Below, one piece after another: positions 6,615 to 8,802 of a stretch of 8,802 bases of DNA. The stretch lies in contig CAIXXI010000201.1 of the NCBI GenBank assembly GCA_903923345.1, forward strand, positions 1 to 8,802, written 5' to 3'. This stretch comes from an uncultured Burkholderiales bacterium (lineage in GTDB: Bacteria > Pseudomonadota > Gammaproteobacteria > Burkholderiales > Burkholderiaceae_E). A model generated the notes under the pieces. It saw only the letters and a list, made by a program, of their open reading frames with translations. It made no database searches and was not told the origin of the DNA. Within the stretch, counting starts at the first letter, position 1. Each line of letters starts with the position of its first letter. The position numbers and the translations under genes were made by a program.

Positions 6615-7397
6615 ATGAATGACATCCCGATCTGGCTGGTTTTCGCGGGGACCTTCGCGCTGGTGGCATTCGGCGTGGAACTGGGCTTGAAGGGCGGTCG
6701 CGCTTTGGGCGCGGGCCGGCCGGGTGACACCGAACGTCAATCCACCGCCTCGGTGATTTCGACGGCGGTGACTGGCCTGACCGCCTTCATTCTCAGTTTT
6801 ACCTTCGGCCTGGTGGCTGATCGCTATGACACCCGTTCGACCCTGGTCCGCGACGAGGCCAATGCCATCGCCGCCGTGAATCAGCTGCTCGATATCCTGC
6901 CAGCGGCTGAACGCCTGCAGGCTCAGGCGCTGATTCGTCAGTATGTGGAGATGCGGCTGGCGGCGCATGCCTCACACGACCCGGCTCAGATGCTTGCAGC
7001 GGCCGGGCAAACACCACCGATCCACGCCGCGCTGTGGCAAACCGCGCTCGCTCACGCCCAACGTGATCCGAACACGAACCTCTCCGGGCAACTGGTGCAG
7101 GCCATCAATGCGCTGGGCGATCTGCAATCCAACCGCATTGCAATAGGGCTTCAGAACCGCATTGCCACCGGCATCTGGGCGGCGCTGGCGGTCTTGCTGC
7201 TGATGGGCGCCATGACCATCGGGTACGTTAATGCAGTCGATGAAGCGAAGCGCTCGCGGCTGGTGCCGGTGCTGGCAGCCGCCTTCGCGCTGGTGGTCAC
7301 CCTCATTGCCGTCCTCGACCGCCCGCAGAGTCGCTTCATCAGCGTCTCGCATCAGCCATTTCTGGATCTCAAGAACAGCTTGTCGCCTGCCCAATGA
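6615..7397 (+). CDS. DUF4239/bestrophin-like inner-membrane protein
   Basis: This is a 260-residue predicted inner-membrane protein with four hydrophobic helices at about 5-24, 47-67, 185-205 and 215-234. They form two hairpins around a helical soluble domain of about 115 residues (70-184). The conserved-looking part SFTFGLVADRYDTRSTLVRDEA, followed by a leucine-rich helix, and the terminal pattern DRPQSRFISVSHQPFLDL fit the DUF4239 (bestrophin-like) family as I remember it. That family has no settled function; an ion channel has been proposed from distant bestrophin similarity. No signal peptide cleavage site is evident. The ATG at 6615 has AAAGG 7 bases upstream. A longer open frame back to 6468 lies inside the ABC-F gene and has no family support. 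It follows ABC-F by 19 bases and its stop overlaps the start of the next gene, so it sits in a three-gene operon. Confidence 0.8.
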   Translation: MNDIPIWLVFAGTFALVAFGVELGLKGGRALGAGRPGDTERQSTASVISTAVTGLTAFILSFTFGLVADRYDTRSTLVRDEANAIAAVNQLLDILPAAERLQAQALIRQYVEMRLAAHASHDPAQMLAAAGQTPPIHAALWQTALAHAQRDPNTNLSGQLVQAINALGDLQSNRIAIGLQNRIATGIWAALAVLLLMGAMTIGYVNAVDEAKRSRLVPVLAAAFALVVTLIAVLDRPQSRFISVSHQPFLDLKNSLSPAQ

Positions 7398-8026
7398 ACA
7401 CCCCCTCACGCCCTCATGTTCAGGGCCGCGGAACCCCCGTGCTGCGCGCCGAGCGCCTGGCTTTGTCGTACCCGGGTGCGGTGGTGTTCACCGAGCTGTC
7501 GTTCGCGGTGTATCCGGGCCTGACCCTGGTGCGAGGCGGCGACGGGCGAGGCAAGACCGGCTTGTTGAAAATGATGGCAGGCGTACTGGCACCCAGTGGC
7601 GGTGCACTGCATCGGTCCGTGCAGACGGTGTATTGGGTTGACCCTGATGCAGGGTCCAGCAGCAAGCAGACCGCGAGCCAATGGCTGCAGGACCGACGCG
7701 CAGTCTGTTCGCAGTGGGATGAATGCATGGCGCGCCGCTGTCTCGAAACCCTGGCCCTGAACGAGCATCTGCAGAAGTCGCTCTTCATGTTGTCGACGGG
7801 CACACTGCGCAAGCTGTGGCTCACGGCCGCATTGGCGGGGGATGCCGAGCTGGTGCTGCTCGATATGCCGTACGCAGCACTGGATGCAACGTCATGCCGG
7901 GCGCTGAGCGAGTTCCTGACCGAGAAGGCGGCGCAAGCGCTGCAAGCCTGGGTCATCGCGGACTACACATTGCCCGAAGGGCTGTCGCAGGCCGCGCTGA
8001 CCGGGGTCGTTGATCTGGGCGATTGA
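7394..8026 (+). CDS. Small ABC ATPase-like protein with degenerate catalytic residues
   Basis: This 210-residue single ABC nucleotide-binding domain is most like CcmA-type small ATPases. Walker A is GGDGRGKT (48-55), with Lys54 and Thr55 kept. The signature loop is LSTGT (133-137). Walker B is VLLDMPYAALD (154-164): Asp157 is present, but the catalytic glutamate is replaced by Met158. Where the H-loop histidine should be, the sequence is VIADYT (187-192). The Q-loop glutamine is not recognisable around VYWVDPD. It may therefore bind ATP but hydrolyse it poorly. No second ATPase or ABC permease is nearby. Its ATG overlaps the stop of the DUF4239-like gene as ATGA, and it lacks its own ribosome site, which points to translational coupling and a joint function. 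There is no frameshift and the frame is intact. Calling it a CcmA relative is tentative. It is not the cytochrome c maturation gene, since no ccm genes are present. Confidence 0.82.
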   Translation: MNTPSRPHVQGRGTPVLRAERLALSYPGAVVFTELSFAVYPGLTLVRGGDGRGKTGLLKMMAGVLAPSGGALHRSVQTVYWVDPDAGSSSKQTASQWLQDRRAVCSQWDECMARRCLETLALNEHLQKSLFMLSTGTLRKLWLTAALAGDAELVLLDMPYAALDATSCRALSEFLTEKAAQALQAWVIADYTLPEGLSQAALTGVVDLGD

Positions 8027-8056
8027 GCCTGCGCACGCCCGGGTCAGTCTCGGTCA

Positions 8057-8078
8057 GCGCTGCGGCATGATGCAGCGC
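8057..8078. terminator. Perfect hairpin between convergent genes, possible bidirectional terminator
   Basis: GCGCTGC (8057-8063) pairs exactly with GCAGCGC (8072-8078) around an 8-base loop. It lies in the 62 bases between the ABC ATPase stop and the MetE-like stop, where transcripts from both sides end. There is no run of T after the stem on either strand, so it would be a weak intrinsic terminator or a 3'-end stabilising stem. Confidence 0.4.
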
Positions 8079-8088
8079 GTGGTGTGGA

Positions 8089-8802
8089 TCAGGACAACTC
8101 CGCACGCACGATGCGTGCTCCGTCGGCCAGCGCCTTGAGTTTGCCGAAGGCCACCTCGCGCGGCAGGTACTTCATGCCGCAATCGGGGGCGGGGATGAGA
8201 TTTTCGGCGGGTACGTATTTGAGGCCTGCGCGAATGCGAGCCGCCACGGTCTCGGGCGTCTCGATCGAGTGGTCGCCCAGATCGAGCACACCCAGCATGA
8301 TCTTCTTGCCGGCGAGGTCGCTGAGTACGCCCAGGTCCAGTCTGGGCTGCGCCGCTTCGATGGAGATCTGTCGGGCACGACTGTCGGCCAGGCCCGGCAA
8401 AAAGGAATAGCCGGTGGGCTTTTGCCCGGGGACCACGGCGGCATAGCCGAAGCACAGGTGCACCACGGTGGGCACGGTGATGCCTTCGAGCGCGCGGTTG
8501 ATGACCTGCACCGCATACCGCTTGGCGGCTTCCGGGTCGTTGCGCAGCCAGGGCTCATCGAGCTGGATGACATCGGCGCCGGCGGCCTGCAGGTCGAGTG
8601 CCTCGGCATTGACGGCGGCGGCGAAGTCCATCGCCATTTCCTCGTTGTCCTTGTAGAACTCGTTTTTGGCCTGCTGAGCCATGGTGAAGGGGCCGGGCAG
8701 GGTGATCTTGGCGGCGAAGGCGGTGTTGCGACGCAGGAATTCCATGTCGCGCCGCTCCACCGGCTCGGTCCGGCGCAATCGCGCCACCACACGGGGCACC
8801 AG
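8089..8802 (-). CDS. MetE-like cobalamin-independent methionine synthase, C-terminal part
   Basis: This is the last 238 or so codons of a minus-strand gene cut by the right edge; the frame is open to the end, so the true start is outside. It is the catalytic barrel of the MetE family, which transfers a methyl group to homocysteine or a similar thiol using bound zinc. The zinc ligands expected for the family are visible: His and Cys in VHLCFGYAA, Glu in ISIEAAQ and Cys in PDCGMKYLPR (114, 116, 148 and 207, counting from the codon at 8799). The substrate-binding QLDEPW motif (79-84) and LPGPFTM are also present. The pattern is closer to the short single-barrel MetE homologues than to E. coli MetE, but total length cannot be seen. 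The methyl donor may not be methyltetrahydrofolate polyglutamate. It converges with the ABC-F operon. Confidence 0.88.
   Translation of the reverse strand: MVPRVVARLRRTEPVERRDMEFLRRNTAFAAKITLPGPFTMAQQAKNEFYKDNEEMAMDFAAAVNAEALDLQAAGADVIQLDEPWLRNDPEAAKRYAVQVINRALEGITVPTVVHLCFGYAAVVPGQKPTGYSFLPGLADSRARQISIEAAQPRLDLGVLSDLAGKKIMLGVLDLGDHSIETPETVAARIRAGLKYVPAENLIPAPDCGMKYLPREVAFGKLKALADGARIVRAELS

Overview
The window is about 8.8 kb of dense, GC-rich chromosomal DNA. It reads like ordinary chromosome from a beta-proteobacterium, probably Burkholderiales. That placement is inferred from GC content, the YheS-type ABC-F protein, the single-sensor histidine kinase and the lipid-catabolism genes; no rRNA or tRNA is present to confirm it. 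I see no insertion sequence, phage gene, CRISPR array, tRNA or rRNA. No intergenic stretch exceeds about 160 bases.

Layout from left to right. (1) A minus-strand pair: a HAD-superfamily hydrolase (282-989) followed by the N-terminal end of an AMP-forming acyl-CoA ligase (1-266, running off the left edge). A recognisable sigma70-type promoter and a perfect 7-bp inverted repeat lie upstream of them. (2) Divergent from that pair, a plus-strand MetX-like alpha/beta-hydrolase (1099-2100), then a soluble GAF-sensor histidine kinase (2163-3419). (3) Convergent with the kinase, a minus-strand ACAD10/11-like acyl-CoA dehydrogenase (3458-4744) with a strong Shine-Dalgarno sequence. (4) Divergent from that, a plus-strand cluster: a YheS-type ABC-F protein that starts at TTG and lacks the usual C-terminal coiled coil (4904-6595), a four-helix DUF4239/bestrophin-like membrane protein (6615-7397), and a small CcmA-like ABC ATPase with degenerate catalytic residues (7394-8026) that overlaps the membrane gene by ATGA. 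(5) Convergent with that cluster across a perfect hairpin, a minus-strand MetE-like methionine synthase (8089-8802) that runs off the right edge.

Two functional themes appear. The acyl-CoA ligase and acyl-CoA dehydrogenase are enzymes of acyl-CoA activation and oxidation. The MetX-like and MetE-like proteins are relatives of methionine-biosynthesis enzymes, but they are not adjacent and need not share a pathway. The least explained unit is the translationally coupled pair of a DUF4239-like membrane protein and an ABC ATPase. That ATPase keeps the P-loop lysine and signature motif but has lost the catalytic glutamate and the H-loop histidine. This pair is the best candidate here for an undescribed system, though nothing in the window says what it does.
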